The notes below the pieces were generated by a model. The model saw only the letters and a program-made list of their open reading frames with translations, did not search any database and was not told the origin of the DNA. DNA of 64,000 nucleotides from NCBI GenBank assembly GCA_946800325.1, contig OX326956.1, positions 71,171,087 through 71,235,086 on the forward strand, given 5' to 3'. Positions 11,120-22,750 of the stretch are shown in pieces. Position 1 is the stretch's first letter; each line of letters starts with the position of its first letter. Position numbers and translations under genes: made by a program. Origin of the DNA: Luzula sylvatica. Lineage: Eukaryota; Streptophyta; Magnoliopsida; Poales; Juncaceae.

Positions 11120-14100
11120 ATGTTTAAGAAACTTGATATTTTGTGTTGGAATGTAAGGGGGTTAGGAGCGAGGGAGAAATGTAATATGATTAAAGACCAA
11201 GTGAGAGAAGCGAGATGTGATGTAATATGTCTTCAAGAGACTAAGTGGTGTAATCCTAATCATTTTAACGTTCGATTAGTTTGTACTTCTAAGTTTAGGA
11301 ATGGTAAATTTCTTAATGCGAATGGTTCCAAAGGAGGTTTATTGACGGCATGGTCCGATAAACTAACCTTAGTAAACTCGGTAACGGGCTCTTACACGCT
11401 AACTTGTACGTTCAAGCGGGGTAATGAGTTCGAATTTAGAATTTGTAATGTGTATGGACCGGTAGAGGATGAACTCAAAAAGATCGAATTTTTAGCCGAA
11501 CTTAACGATATAATGCGACTCAATGTCCCAACAATTATGCTAGGCGACTTTAACCTTATTAGAAGAGCTCAAGACTCCACGGGAGTAGGGCACTCAACCG
11601 CTTCGACTACCACTTTTAATAATTTCATTGACGATAACTCACTAGTCGAAGTAATATTGAAGGATAAATTATTTACATGGTCGAGTCGTAGGCAAGCCCC
11701 AACGCTTTCTAAACTTGACCGAGTCCTAATTTCATCCAACTTCCTAACAACAAATAACATATTCAAGGTCGATGATTTACCGAGCTCCACCTCCGATCAT
11801 ACGCCTTTAAAATTTTCAATCAATCAAAAGGAGAAAACACCGAGGCATTTCAAATTCGAAAGATTTTGGTTGAAATTTCATGATTTAGAGGAGGTAGTGC
11901 GGACTAGTTGGGATAATGTAGGGTACGATGAGGAGGATGTGGTGGGTAACTTCACTTACAAACTTACCGCCACAAAAAAGGCGGTGGCAACATGGGCGAA
12001 AAATAAATTTCATAACCAAGATGGATGTATACTAAATTGCAAAACGATAGTACATCTATTGGATAGATGGGAGGAAACTAGGTTACTTAACAATGCGGAA
12101 TTTAATCTTCGAATTAAATTACGCGAGAAGCTACATGACTTAATTAATCTAAAGGAGATAATGTGGCAACAACGAACTTCGATTAATTGGCTAAAGTTGG
12201 GGGATAATAATACCGCCTACTTCCATGCTTTTGCATCAACTAGGGGGCATTTTAACCTAATTTCGAAATTGCAAATAGACGGACGGCAAATCTCGGATGA
12301 CAAGGAGATAAATTCCTCATTCACGAATTTTTTTCGGGATTCGTTAGGGGTAGTCTCGGACTCGGCACTATCGGTAGACTTGAGAGGTTTGTACCTCCAA
12401 GACGTTGTTGAGACCGTTGACCTCAACATGCTCACGACAAGCTTCACGGAAACCGAGATCAAACAAACGCTACACGGACTCAAGAAGGGCAAAAGTTGTG
12501 GCCCCGACGGTTTCCCTAGTGAGTTCTTTCAACAATTTTGGTCAATTATAAAACGAGATCTTCTTAGGATGATATTTCTATTTTTTACAAATGACCTTAA
12601 CATCGAAAAAATTAACAAAGCTTCAATCCAACTAATACCGAAAATTGATGAAGCCGCCCAACTAGGGGATTTTAGGCCGATTAGTATCATAAGTGCACCC
12701 ATTAAACTCATTACAAAATTATTGGCGGTTCGATTACAACCTTACATGCCATTACTAATTAACCGTTGTCAAGCGGCATTTATAAAAGGGAGAACAATTA
12801 CGGAACTATTCTTAACATCGCGGGAAATCCTAAATTTTTACCACAAGTCCAAAATCCCAATGATTATGTTAAAAATAGACTTCAAAAAAGCCTTTGATAA
12901 CGTATCGTGGAGCTTTATGGAGAACATTTTAGAGGCACGTAACTTCCCACCAAGGTGGATTGGTTGGATTAGGCAATTACTTAAATCATCGAGTTCATCG
13001 GTACAAACGAATGGGACCCGAGGTCCTCATTTCATGCATCACAAAGGGTTGCGGCAAGGTGATCCCTTGTCGCCGTTACTTTTTACTATCATAGTAGATG
13101 CTTTGCAACGTATGATGAAAAAAATTACTCCATTACTAACTAACCCGATTGTCTTCGCCCCTACCACGCTACAATATGCGGATGACACGTTGTTTTTTGT
13201 AGAAGCGCACCCTCAAAATATTCGTATCATTATGCATACAATTTCCCTATTTTCCCAAATCTCCGGATTAGATATTAATTGGGAAAAAAGCGGTTTTGTT
13301 CCAATAGGAATAGAAACCGAGTTACATCCTCATATTAAAACACTTGTAGGTTGTAACAAGAAGCAATTGCCGATTAAGTACCTCGGATTACCTTTATCTA
13401 TCAAAAGGCCAAACAAAATTGTGTTCCAACCGTTAATCACCAAAATGAGACAAAAAAATCACAAATTGGAAAAGTAAATTACTAACACTTGGAGGACGGC
13501 TTACGTTGGTCAAATCGGTGTTGGCTTCGTTACCGAGCTATTACATGCAAGTTATGTTGCTACCAAGAGGAATAGTGGAGGAAATCAATCAACTTTTACG
13601 AGCATTTTTTTGGAAGGGCCAAGAGAAGGTATCGGGTGGCCATTGCTTGATTACTTGGAGGAAAATTTGCTTGCCAAAATCAAATGGGGGTCTAGGGATG
13701 ATAGAGATTGAAAACCAAAACCGCTCACTTTTAATGAAATGGTTATTTAAAATAGACCACGAAAGAGACACTCAATGGACAAACACACTAACAACCCTTT
13801 ACAACATAAATACGACCGAAGATATTGCGAGTATCTCCGGAAATATAATGTCCTATTTTATGAAGGATATTACTCAACTCATCCCACTCTACCGGTCGCT
13901 CAATAGCCTACTTCGCGACATAAATCCGATCGAACCAACATATCCAACGAAGCATGTATACTCGAGAATAGCAAACCCGGGTGTCGAATGTCGGTGGACG
14001 CCTACCCTCTTTCAACTAAAAGCCCCGTTAAAAATAAAGGTGTTTGCATGGTTATTATTACACGATAAAATACTAACGGCAAAAAATCTTTTAAAAAGAG

Positions 14101-14438
14101 GATGGCCACATGACCCAACGTGTGCACTATGTTCGGCTACAATGGAAGACGCCGATCACCTATTTTTGAGGTGTCCATTCACAAAGGAATTATGGAAGAA
14201 TATTGATTCCGCCACTAACCTCAATGCACTCTCGGTGTGGAGCTTTTGGTGGGACCACCGGAGCAAGCTAACAACCGTGGAGGCAAAACGATGGGATAAC
14301 AATTGGCTAGCAACCGTATGGACCATTTGGAGAGAACGTAATAACCGCATTTTCCAAAAGAAGGGTAGGATGCATGCTTTGGTGCTAAGTTCCATTAAGG
14401 AACTCGTGATTCGGTGGAGACTACTCAACTATTCGTAA
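11120..14438 (+). CDS. LINE ORF2: endonuclease and reverse transcriptase, one frameshift
   Basis: It starts with an APE-type endonuclease: CWNVRGLG, CLQETKW, NVYGP, LGDFNL and SDHTPL carry the expected Asn, Glu, Asp and His. The reverse transcriptase follows, with KIDFKKAFDNVSW, GLRQGDPLSPLLF and the catalytic YADD at residues 686-689. A zf-RVT module with Cys/His residues (CALC, DHLFLRCP) lies near the C-terminus. The first part (11120-13477) stops after 785 codons; the second continues in another frame, overlapping the break, to 14438. The break is best explained by one extra A in the run of seven at 13452-13458, because the family pattern resumes just after it in the shifted frame. ORF2 proteins nick the target and prime reverse transcription at it. 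Confidence 0.9.
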
Positions 14439-14586
14439 TTGAAATATCATTTTAAGTAGTTTGTAACTAGGGTTAATTCGGTTTACCAATGTAAATAATG
14501 GATGTTGTAACTTTTCTTTTTCTATAAAAAAGATCGGACCGAGCGCGTATCGCGCTTGCCTATCTCTTCAAAAAAAAAAAAAAAAA

Positions 14587-15638
14587 TTATATAAACAAAA
14601 CAATCAAACCTAAAAAAATTATAAACCTGTAATTAGAGCCTAATAAATCCTAGAGCCTAATAGACGCTTATTTGTCCCAAACAACATTAATAAATCCTAA
14701 TTAGCCCCACTCAGTATCAACCTCACAAAATTCTGTGTTTCGCCATAATGTACCAATTCAGGGTAAATTTCATACCCTATTTCACAAATGTTTAATTCAG
14801 ATTCAATTTCACACAGAAAAATCTGTCAGTGTCAGAAATTTTGTGAATTTCATTCACAATTGAGGTTTACTTCACATAAATTTCAGACACATGCGTAAGA
14901 TCAGTGACTGCTAAGTCTCCTGGATTGAGAGATGGAAATAAGTTAAATAACCCCTTCAAGCACAACAATGAATCGACTAAGATAGAAGGATATACCTTGA
15001 GAGCCCAAGTCCTCGGAAAGAAATGGAGAGATGATCCTTCGAGCTCAGTTATGTACAAAGAAAAGGAGAGAATGACCGGTCCTCGTGAGAATTTGGAACG
15101 CCATCGCCATGGAAAACGAGGGAAGGAGTGAAATTGACCAACCCTTATTTTGCAATCTCTTTCGGTCACGTCGTCACAATTATTTCAATCATTAAATTAT
15201 GATACGTGGCAACATATGAACCATGTATTAACCTTTGATTTTGGGTGATTATGTTTTATTTGTAGACATTTATGTATTCCTTATTTTACACATAGTTTTA
15301 AACAATTTTAGAAGGCCGCATCACCTTACGTTGATGATGTGTCAAAATATTATTCGTTAGGTTCATGTTGGACCAGTTGTATTTAATTTTGAATTTTTTC
15401 ACAATATGTTACATGATCAATTTTGAATACAAATAGAATGTGAAGAGTTTAAATATCTAACATTAATAAATTAATATATAATACCATAAAACATACTTCA
15501 AATATTGTTAGTATTTTTCATAATATAATTTTAAAAAATTAAAAAATATATTCACTTGAATTTTATCTTTATTTTGAGTTCCATGTTATCATATATTCAA
15601 TATTTTTCTCTAACTTAAAATTATGAAAACAATTATGT

Positions 15639-15698
<60 letters not shown>

Positions 15699-16340
15699 TA
15701 TAATTACATTAATGACTTGTAAGCCTAATTATTATTATTTTTAGAACTATAATTGAAAAAAATTACACATATTAGGTATGTTAAATTTGTATTTTTACTT
15801 AAAATAATTTCATGTTAATCTTAAAAAAAAATGAAAGATATTTATTTACTAAACACAGATAATTTCTTTAACTTATATAATATTTTTCAATAATCAACAT
15901 GAAACATAAACTTTATCAGACACAATTTTTTTTTTGAACTTTTAAAATGTTATTATTCTTATTTTTAGATATGAAAATTTAAAATATCATATGATTTTGC
16001 TTTTTATTATGTCCACGTATGTTATTTAATTATCTTATAGTAACATTTATTCTTTTTGTATGTGTTACATTAAAGTACTAAATAAATTTTCGCATTGTGC
16101 CGAATTCAAAAATAATATAATAATTTTGTCATCATCAAATTTTCTTAATCAATATGAGTTGTATTTTCATGAAGTCTTATGTTTGATCCCGAAAAATCAA
16201 AAGTATATATTATGTGTATGACAAAACAAATGAAATAAAACCGCCGCGAAGTGCTGGCAATCTCCTAGTTTCAAGTCAAAACATCGAGAAGAAAATTAAT
16301 GAATAGAGTAGAAAGAAAAAAAAGAGAAGGGGAAAAGGCA
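14587..16340. other. Intergenic AT-rich DNA with a (TA)n microsatellite
   Basis: No gene recognised. A (TA)n run of about 54 bp lies at 15643-15696. A short open frame at 14867-15169 has no supporting features. A Helitron-like end falls near 16240-16268. Confidence 0.5.
16241..16268 (+). mobile_element. Possible Helitron 3' terminus (plus strand)
   Basis: The sequence CCGCCGCGAAGTGCTGGCAA followed by TCTCCTAGT ends in CTAG then T. It resembles the CCGCCGCGAAG-type 3' ends common in plant Helitrons, but the stem is imperfect. The 5' end was not found. Confidence 0.45.
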
Positions 16341-16352
16341 ACAACTCAGACG

Positions 16353-16577
16353 AAACGAAATAGACGTATTTTCCAGGTCAAATCACGGTCGGCGAGGATG
16401 ATCGCCGCAACAGCATTGGAGTCCACAACTGCCTGGGGACCGGTCTCCAACTAGGGGGCAGAAGGCCTCGGGCTAGTTAGTTGCATGTTATAAATCCTCA
16501 TGTAATCTATCTATTTAACCTTATATATATAATCCAAAGGCGTAGCACTTTGCTACCCTTTCTCAAAAAAAAAAATT
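16353..16577 (+). mobile_element. Short retroelement insertion (LINE tail or SINE) with poly(A)
   Basis: ACTCAGACG occurs at 16344-16352 and again at 16578-16586, right after a poly(A) run at 16565-16575. This is the pattern of target-primed insertion. Just before the tail is a 6-bp stem-loop (GTAGCA-CTT-TGCTAC, 16542-16556) and a pyrimidine-rich stretch, as at the 3' end of the LINE at 14.54 kb. It is probably a 5'-truncated LINE or a SINE using the same tail. Confidence 0.55.
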
Positions 16578-17049
16578 ACTCAGACGGAGAAAATGCAAAG
16601 AAACGGAGAGACTGGACATCCGTTTTCTCCTTAATCTACACGGATCTCAAAAACACATCTGAGGGCTAAGAATTTACAAGCAAAAAAATGGAATCGGCTT
16701 GTACAAGCTATTTATGCTCACTCTACATTTTTGTGTGTGAGTTTATGTGAGCAAGGACTGTGTATATTTTTGTGTGTTTATCTGTTATGCTTTTTTATTT
16801 TATATGTATAGAAAACACATGATATTTATTCAAGAACAACCATATTAGATCAATGACCAAATATAAATTTATTCTCTCATATAATATTCTCATTTCACCA
16901 ATTATACTTCTCATTTCACCAATTATACTCCAGATGATTAGGCATTTGGATGATGAATATATATTTGGATTTTAGTTGATTTGAGAAAAGTTGTAACAAA
17001 ACAATTGTAATTTGGTCCAAAAAAATACTTTATACCCATTTCAAAAATA

Positions 17050-17650
17050 AGAAGCCCTGCAATTACAAATTATGTCCGTCATGACGGAATGTACAGAAAA
17101 GCTGAAAAATAGGAAGGGTCTATGTGTTCTATAAATAAAACCCTTCCTATCTTTCTCTCTCCAACCATTCTTGCCAAAATCACAGCTCCATTAAAAGAGA
17201 GAAAACTAAGTCTAGATCTTGAGCTCTAAATTCTCTAGACAAAAACCCTTGATCATTGATCTATTTCATTTTCCTATACTAAACGATTCTCAACTTGTGT
17301 AAAGATTGTAAAGCCTGTTATATATCGATAAAAGCGTGTAAATCGATCTAGGCAAACCTTGTAATTGCTTGATTTGGATATTCAATCGAAAGCCGAAAAG
17401 GCGCAAGGCAACCCCGGAGACGTAGGTACTTGCAATCCATCGAGTCGGTCGATTGAGCAAGTAGTCGGTGAGTTAAAGCTACAAAACAACCACCTACCGA
17501 ACTCCGTAAACAAATATATTGTGTTATTTGTTTTGGTATTATATTCTTCCTCTAATTTATTTACGCTTCCGCATCAAATTGTAATTGTATTCCATTACCG
17601 CGAAAATTGGACCTTAGGACTTCCTATTCACCTCCATCTGGGTCTAAATT
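17050..17650 (+). mobile_element. Decayed LTR fragment
   Basis: A TATA box (CTATAAATAAAAC, about 17130), a leader of CT-rich and basic composition, the phrase GGAGACGTAGG and a terminal TTCCTATTCACC are typical of plant LTR R-U5 regions. No primer binding site or coding region follows. It could be a solo or truncated LTR; ends and lineage are uncertain. Confidence 0.45.
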
Positions 17651-18201
17651 AAACAACATTCATAATTTCCAAAAAAGATAGGGGATTTTTGAAGAATTCT
17701 CCTTGAAATTTTCATATATATCCTTGATAATAGAATGTATAAGTATACCCCATAAAAATTATATCATGGATATTCTTACAAAATAAATAATATTATACAT
17801 AAGCATACACCATAAAAATTACATCATGAATATTCTTATAAAATAAATACAAGATAATAATGTGAATACATTTCTTGGATTTATTTTTTAATTAATACTT
17901 GATTCATGTATAACTAATTGATGATATTGATATATGTAACATGTATAAATAACAAGTTATTAAAAAACTAATTAATTGAAAAAATAAAAAAATGAAATTC
18001 AAATAAGATTATTTAGCAGTCAAACAATTTAAATGACAATGATATCTTGGCATTTTGGTACTAAGTACCATCTTTTATAGCATGTAATAAATTAATTTTA
18101 TCTTATATAACAGATAACTAAATATAACTAAATGAATTCTCAAATGTGTCCGTAAGCATGTGTTAATTTGGGTTTGTATTAGTTGAATTTGTTATTATAA
18201 C

Positions 18202-18691
18202 CATGGTTCTGAATATCGAACTCGGAATCGGACTCGGTTGGCTCTGGAGACTCGGGACTCGGTCGACTCGGACAAAACTCGGCCGAGTCAAAAAAATTAT
18301 CAGGACACGGAACTGTATCATTACTACTTCCCTATAAAATTGATGTCTCGTGAATATTATGCATGTGTATGTACAGTGATGGTAATTGAAAGTTTGGAAT
18401 CACATATTATTATTAATGGATGGAAGTCTAATTTAAAGATGATAGATGGAAGTTGGGAACTGACATATTATACTAAACTTTAATTCAAAAATTATATTTA
18501 TTTCCATTTTGAAAAAATATATAACAGCTCTTGAATACACAGGACATAACAATCTTAAAAAAAATAAAAAATAAAATAAAAAAATCGGAAAATCGGATCC
18601 GATTTATCCGGATCAAACTCGGCTCGACTGTGACCGAGTCCGACTCAACTCGGCTGAGTTTTTTTTAACTCGGCCGATATTATGAACCAAG
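18202..18691. mobile_element. hAT-like MITE nested in copy 1 of the duplication
   Basis: It is 490 bp, flanked by the 8-bp duplication ATTATAAC (18194-18201 and 18692-18699). Terminal repeats CATGGTTCTGAATATCG and CTTGGTTCATAATATCG face each other. The empty site is preserved in copy 2 near 20060, which confirms the boundaries. The body is rich in ACTCGG/CCGAGT words. It has no coding capacity. Confidence 0.8.
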
Positions 18692-18759
18692 ATTATAACG
18701 TTTGTCAAATTTTTAAATATTTTTTTATATATTCTTTCACTTTTTCCGATTTTTTTTCC

Positions 18760-18847
18760 GACTCGGCCGAGTCTGGTCCTAATCGACCGAGTCCCGAGTT
18801 GACGGGGCCGGCCGAGTCCGAGTCCGAATCCGATATTGAGAACCATG
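18760..18847. repeat. End fragment of a related MITE, copy 1
   Basis: CCGATATTGAGAACCATG ends at 18847, preceded by CCGAGT-rich sequence. It matches the terminal repeat of the MITE at 18202-18691. The other end is missing. The same fragment recurs at 20140-20233 in copy 2, so it predates the duplication. Confidence 0.6.
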
Positions 18848-18943
18848 AATTGAACGTATGACTTATAAGATCATTGCAATACATAATTACTGGTACATGT
18901 GAAACAAAAGTAATTAGCAAATCACATTTTTCTTTATTAAACA

Positions 18944-18972
18944 CTAGCTTTATCCCCGCACAATTGCGCGGG
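18944..18972 (-). mobile_element. Helitron-like 3' terminus (minus strand)
   Basis: CTAG at 18944-18947 directly follows host A. Inside it is a hairpin built on CCCGC/GCGGG (18955-18972). On the minus strand this reads hairpin, short spacer, CTAG, T. The body to the right includes the minisatellite at 19226-19462. Confidence 0.55.
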
Positions 18973-19225
18973 ATGTTTTTTATATAATTATTTAAATAGA
19001 ATTAACGCGTGTGCGAATTAACGCACATGCGTTTGAACTAAATTAATTTAATTATGACATATTTGCAAATATCATGATGTCAATTGATGCATAAGGTTCA
19101 TGAAATTTGTCTATCACGGATATTATTTTCTAATATAATTTGTATAAATAGCATTTGTTCAGGTTCTTCTAAAATCGATTAATATAATCAGGACATATTC
19201 ACAAATTTTAATATGTATGTAAAAT

Positions 19226-19462
19226 AGGAAAAAAAGACCAAATGTAAAAAAAGGACCAAAATGTAAAATAAGAAAAAAGGATCAAAATGTAAAAAAGGAC
19301 CGAAATATAAATAAAAAGGACCAAAATGTAAATTAAAACTAAAAAAGACCAAAGGACCAAAATGTAAAATAAGAAAAAATGATCAGAATATAAAAAAGGA
19401 CCGAAATGTAAATAAAAAAGGACCAAAATGTAAATAAAAAGGACCAAAATGTAAATAAAAAG
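19226..19462 (+). repeat. Minisatellite with a unit near AAAAGGACCAAAATGTAAAT
   Basis: About ten imperfect copies of a 17-22 bp unit lie in tandem, interrupted by variants such as GGATCAAAATG. The open frame read on the opposite strand is an artefact of this repeat. Confidence 0.75.
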
Positions 19463-20330
19463 ATAGGGGGATTTTGTAGAAAGTCACAAATATAGGGGTT
19501 TTTTTAGGAAATCTAAAAAGATAGGGGGCTTTTCATAATTTCCAAAAAATATAGGGAATTTTTGAAGAATTCTCCTTGAAATTTTCATATATATCCTTGA
19601 AAATAGCATGTATAAGTATACCCCATAAAAATTATATCATGGATATTCTTACAAAAAAAATAATATTATACATAAGCATACACCATAAAAATTACATCAT
19701 GAATATTCTTATAAAAATAAATACAAGAAAATAATGTGAATACATTTCTGTGATTTATTTATTATATTTGATTCATGTATAACTAATTGATGATATATGT
19801 AACATGTATAAATAACAAGTTATTAAAAAACTAATTTATTGAAAAAATAATATAAATGAAATTCAAATAAGATTATTTAGCAATCAAACAATTTAAATGA
19901 CAACGATATATTGGCATTTTGGTACTAAGTACCATCTTTTATAGCATGTAATAAATTAATTTTATCTTATATAACAGATAACTAAATATAACTAAATGAA
20001 TTCTCAAATGTGTCGGTAAGCATGTGTTAATTTGGGTTTGTATTAGTTGAATTTGTTATTATAACGTTTGTCAATTTTTTAAATATTCTTTTATATGTTT
20101 TTTCACTTTTTCCGATTTTTTTTCGAACAGTCCGATTTTTTTTCCGACTTGGCCGAGTCTGGTCCGAATCGACCGAGTTCCGAGTTGACGGGGCCGGCCG
20201 AGTCCGAGTCCGAATCTGATATTGAGAACCATGAATTGAACATATGACTTATAAGATCATTGCAACACATAATTACTAGTACCTGTGAAACAAAAGTAAT
20301 TAGCAAATCACATTTTTCTTTATTAAACAT

Positions 20331-21160
20331 ATGATTTACAAGATCATTGTTATATAAATTGTTCACACTTGCAATATAATTCTTTAATTCATTTGGTAAA
20401 TTCTTCCATAACCCCAATTTCTCATTTCACAAAAAAATTCACCCATTCTCATAATCACACAAACCATCAACTCAATTCACATTCCACACTCATAACTGAC
20501 CACAATCTCCAGTTCTAATTATCCTTGATTCTCATTTCATTGTCACAATTCACCTGCAATAACACTCCATACTTCTAATTCTTCTAATTCATCTTCTAAA
20601 TCTTCTCAATTAACACTAAGTAATCTCAATTCTTCATCAATGGTCACACCAATATTGGTAGACTCAATTCTGGAGTCGATTTCGTACCGAATCAAGACTG
20701 ACACGGGCCGGAATCAATATTTTCAGAAGGATGTGAATACTGCTACGACTAAAGAGAAGAATGGTAGACCAAGAGGTAATACAACATTTGGCGATTCAAG
20801 TGTGATTGAATGGAGGAGAACGATCGGTAGTCAACGAAACTCGTCTGAAAAAAATGACAAGAAGAGATATGACGTCTTGAATGCAGACAAGGAGGAAGGG
20901 TTATGTTCGCAGGGTCACCACTCGCTACGGTTGTGTCCGTCTGTGCATTGCTAGGATTCTACAAGAAGTGTTTCACATTTCTTCGACGAGGGCTGAGAGA
21001 AGTGGAAAGTTCAAATGTAAATTTTCAAATGAGGTCATGAGAATCGCGGGAAAGTGAAGAAAGAGGGAAAAGAGTCTAGAAATAACGTAAGTATATTTTA
21101 TATAATTTGTTTTTACATTTTTTGCTAAATAACATTTGAATTTTAACATTATAAAACTTC
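20331..21160 (+). other. Unidentified segment with a 104-codon open frame (20640-20954)
   Basis: A C/T-rich leader-like stretch (20400-20640) precedes ATG at 20640. The frame encodes a basic, Arg/Lys-rich peptide of 104 residues that I do not recognise. It could be a captured gene start or a chance frame. Confidence 0.25.
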
Positions 21161-21290
21161 TAATTCGGTTTATTCGGTTCGGTTTTAAATCGGTTCAAAC
21201 TTTACTCGAACTTTGAATCTAGTCCGCTTCAATTTAATTCGGTTTGTTCTTATTCGGTTCGATTCAACCGAATGCCTATTTCTAATTTTG
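21161..21290. repeat. GGTTCGGTT-type hAT/MITE end fragment
   Basis: Multiple TTCGGTT words, ending with the phrase CCGAATGCCTATTTC, resemble dispersed hAT-type ends. No target duplication was found. Confidence 0.3.
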
Positions 21291-22430
21291 TCATTTAACA
21301 TGTATATTTGTCATTTTAATTAAATTTCAAAATCTGAATTAACAGTTGATTTATTTTAACTGGATAGATATGATACTAATTAAGTTTAGAAATGATAAAT
21401 ATGTTATTTGTTGTTTTAGAGAGATAAATATGTTATTTTTAATTTTCGAAAGGACACAGAAGAAATTTTCTTTTATGGAAAAAGAAATTAAATATCACGG
21501 AGCAGAGCATAATCTGAATTCTGACCTAGGGAAATTGAAATATACATAAATAATACAGGCTTTGCACAAGAACTTTCACTGGCCCAGTTTGGAATGGACT
21601 GTTCAATGGTTCAACTCTACTCACTCACTTACCGGAAAAAGCAATATTATGGTGAAATCGTCCCACCATGCGTTATACAAATATTTGCTCATTATATCTG
21701 CCTTTATAAACACCATCACGAAGCTTGATGAATTCATGGAGCTGTGTGGTGTGCACAAAGCGAACTATTCTTTCGCCTTTTACTAAAGAATACCGTGTGC
21801 ACTCCACTTTTAAGCAGCATACTTTAATTTTTGGAGGGTGCCTCTCTTCTAGAGCTGGCCCCGACAATTGAATATAAAATGATTGGTTTCTGATTAGGTT
21901 TTTCTACCAGAGTTTTATTGAATTCTTAGTTTAAAAGATTCTTCATTCCGCTCGAATCTCGTTTTTAATAACATTGAGATTTTATTGCTCTTTCTAACAT
22001 AATTTATGTCGAATTTTCTATGGATGATATTTTATAAAAACTAGATTCATTTGTTACCTTACTTAAAGAGTTCTCTTTGAGTTGGAATTAATTAATTTGA
22101 AGTGTCCCGTTTTCAGTATTGAAATGAAATCAGAAACCTTAAAAATACACTTCATAAGTTCAAACAATTTAGTTGGGTACATAAAAATTAAAATAATCAT
22201 AGCGAAGCGCAAATAATATTTCTAGTATACTTACAAATTTGGAGTTCATACGAGGGAGGGACACGTGTCACCTCCTTAGATGCTCCATTTTATACTTCGG
22301 TTAACTTTTGGTGTCCTGGCGTAGTGGTGCGTCTCTTAGCTCGGTAATAAGAGGTCGGGTTTGATAGCATCACGCATGCAGGTTTAATTTTTGATTGAGT
22401 ACGAGTCTGTAACGAACCAGGCAAATCACA
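21291..22430. other. Intergenic; SINE-like core and a possible Helitron end
   Basis: No gene recognised. AGCGAAGCGC followed by CTAGT at 22222-22226 could be a weak Helitron end. At 22309-22360, GGTGTCCTGGCGTAGTGG and later GGTCGGGTTTGATAGC resemble the A and B boxes of a tRNA-derived SINE. Confidence 0.35.
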
Positions 22431-22432
22431 TG

Positions 22433-22650
22433 CAGGGACGGATTTTAGTAGGGGCCGCGGGGGACGGTAGCCCCCCCAAGATTTTCGCCGAACGGTGCAT
22501 ATATATATATATATATATATTGATACAATGTATTTTATCAATATAACTGTGTAAATTTTACTGTTGCCCCCCTAAATAATCGTGCTGTGTAATTTCCGAA
22601 TCAGTCTTTTATTTTGCTCCCCCATAAAATCCTGTCAAGATCCGCCACCG
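22433..22650. mobile_element. hAT-type MITE with 8-bp target duplication
   Basis: The 218-bp element starts CAGGGACGGAT and ends ATCCGCCACCG, the CAGNGGCGGA-type hAT terminal repeat. It is flanked by ATCACATG on both sides (22425-22432 and 22651-22658). It has no coding capacity and contains an (AT)n run. Confidence 0.85.
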
Positions 22651-22750
22651 ATCACATGTACCCCTCCAAAGGCACATTACATCACGCATATCTGTTTGTA
22701 TGCATGGAATTAGAGGTGGAATTGGATCTTGAGATTCTTCAAATATAAAT

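Larger units (their letters stand above)
8043..14586 (+). mobile_element. L1-type LINE retrotransposon, nearly full length
   Basis: The element has ORF1 (8144-11032), ORF2 (11120-14438, one frameshift), a short 3' UTR, a stem-loop (AGCGCG-TAT-CGCGCT, 14542-14556) and a poly(A) tail at 14570-14586. Likely target-site duplications are AATTATATCAAC at 8031-8042 and AATTATATAAAC at 14585-14596, which differ by one base. These would place the 5' end about 100 bp before ORF1. Both long frames are almost unbroken, which suggests fairly recent insertion. Confidence 0.85.
17661..20330. repeat. Direct duplication of about 0.8 kb, two copies
   Basis: Copy 1 consists of 17661-18201 plus 18700-18940. Copy 2 is 19534-20325. 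They share long near-identical stretches, for example around GAATTCTCCTTGAAATTTTC and around TTATATAACAGATAACTAAA. Copy 1 is split by a MITE that copy 2 lacks. Copy 1 ends exactly at a Helitron-like terminus (18943/18944), while copy 2 continues past the same point. Confidence 0.8.

Noticed and set aside
19208..19447. A 79-codon hydrophobic frame on the minus strand
   Set aside because: It is the translation of the minisatellite and has a repetitive Phe/Leu/Tyr composition.
19226..19462. CRISPR-like array
   Set aside because: Units are contiguous and imperfect without unique spacers, and the genome is a plant.
20640..20954. A confident 104-residue protein gene
   Set aside because: The leader-like context is suggestive, but no domain, splice pattern or conservation could be judged, so it is listed only as unidentified sequence.
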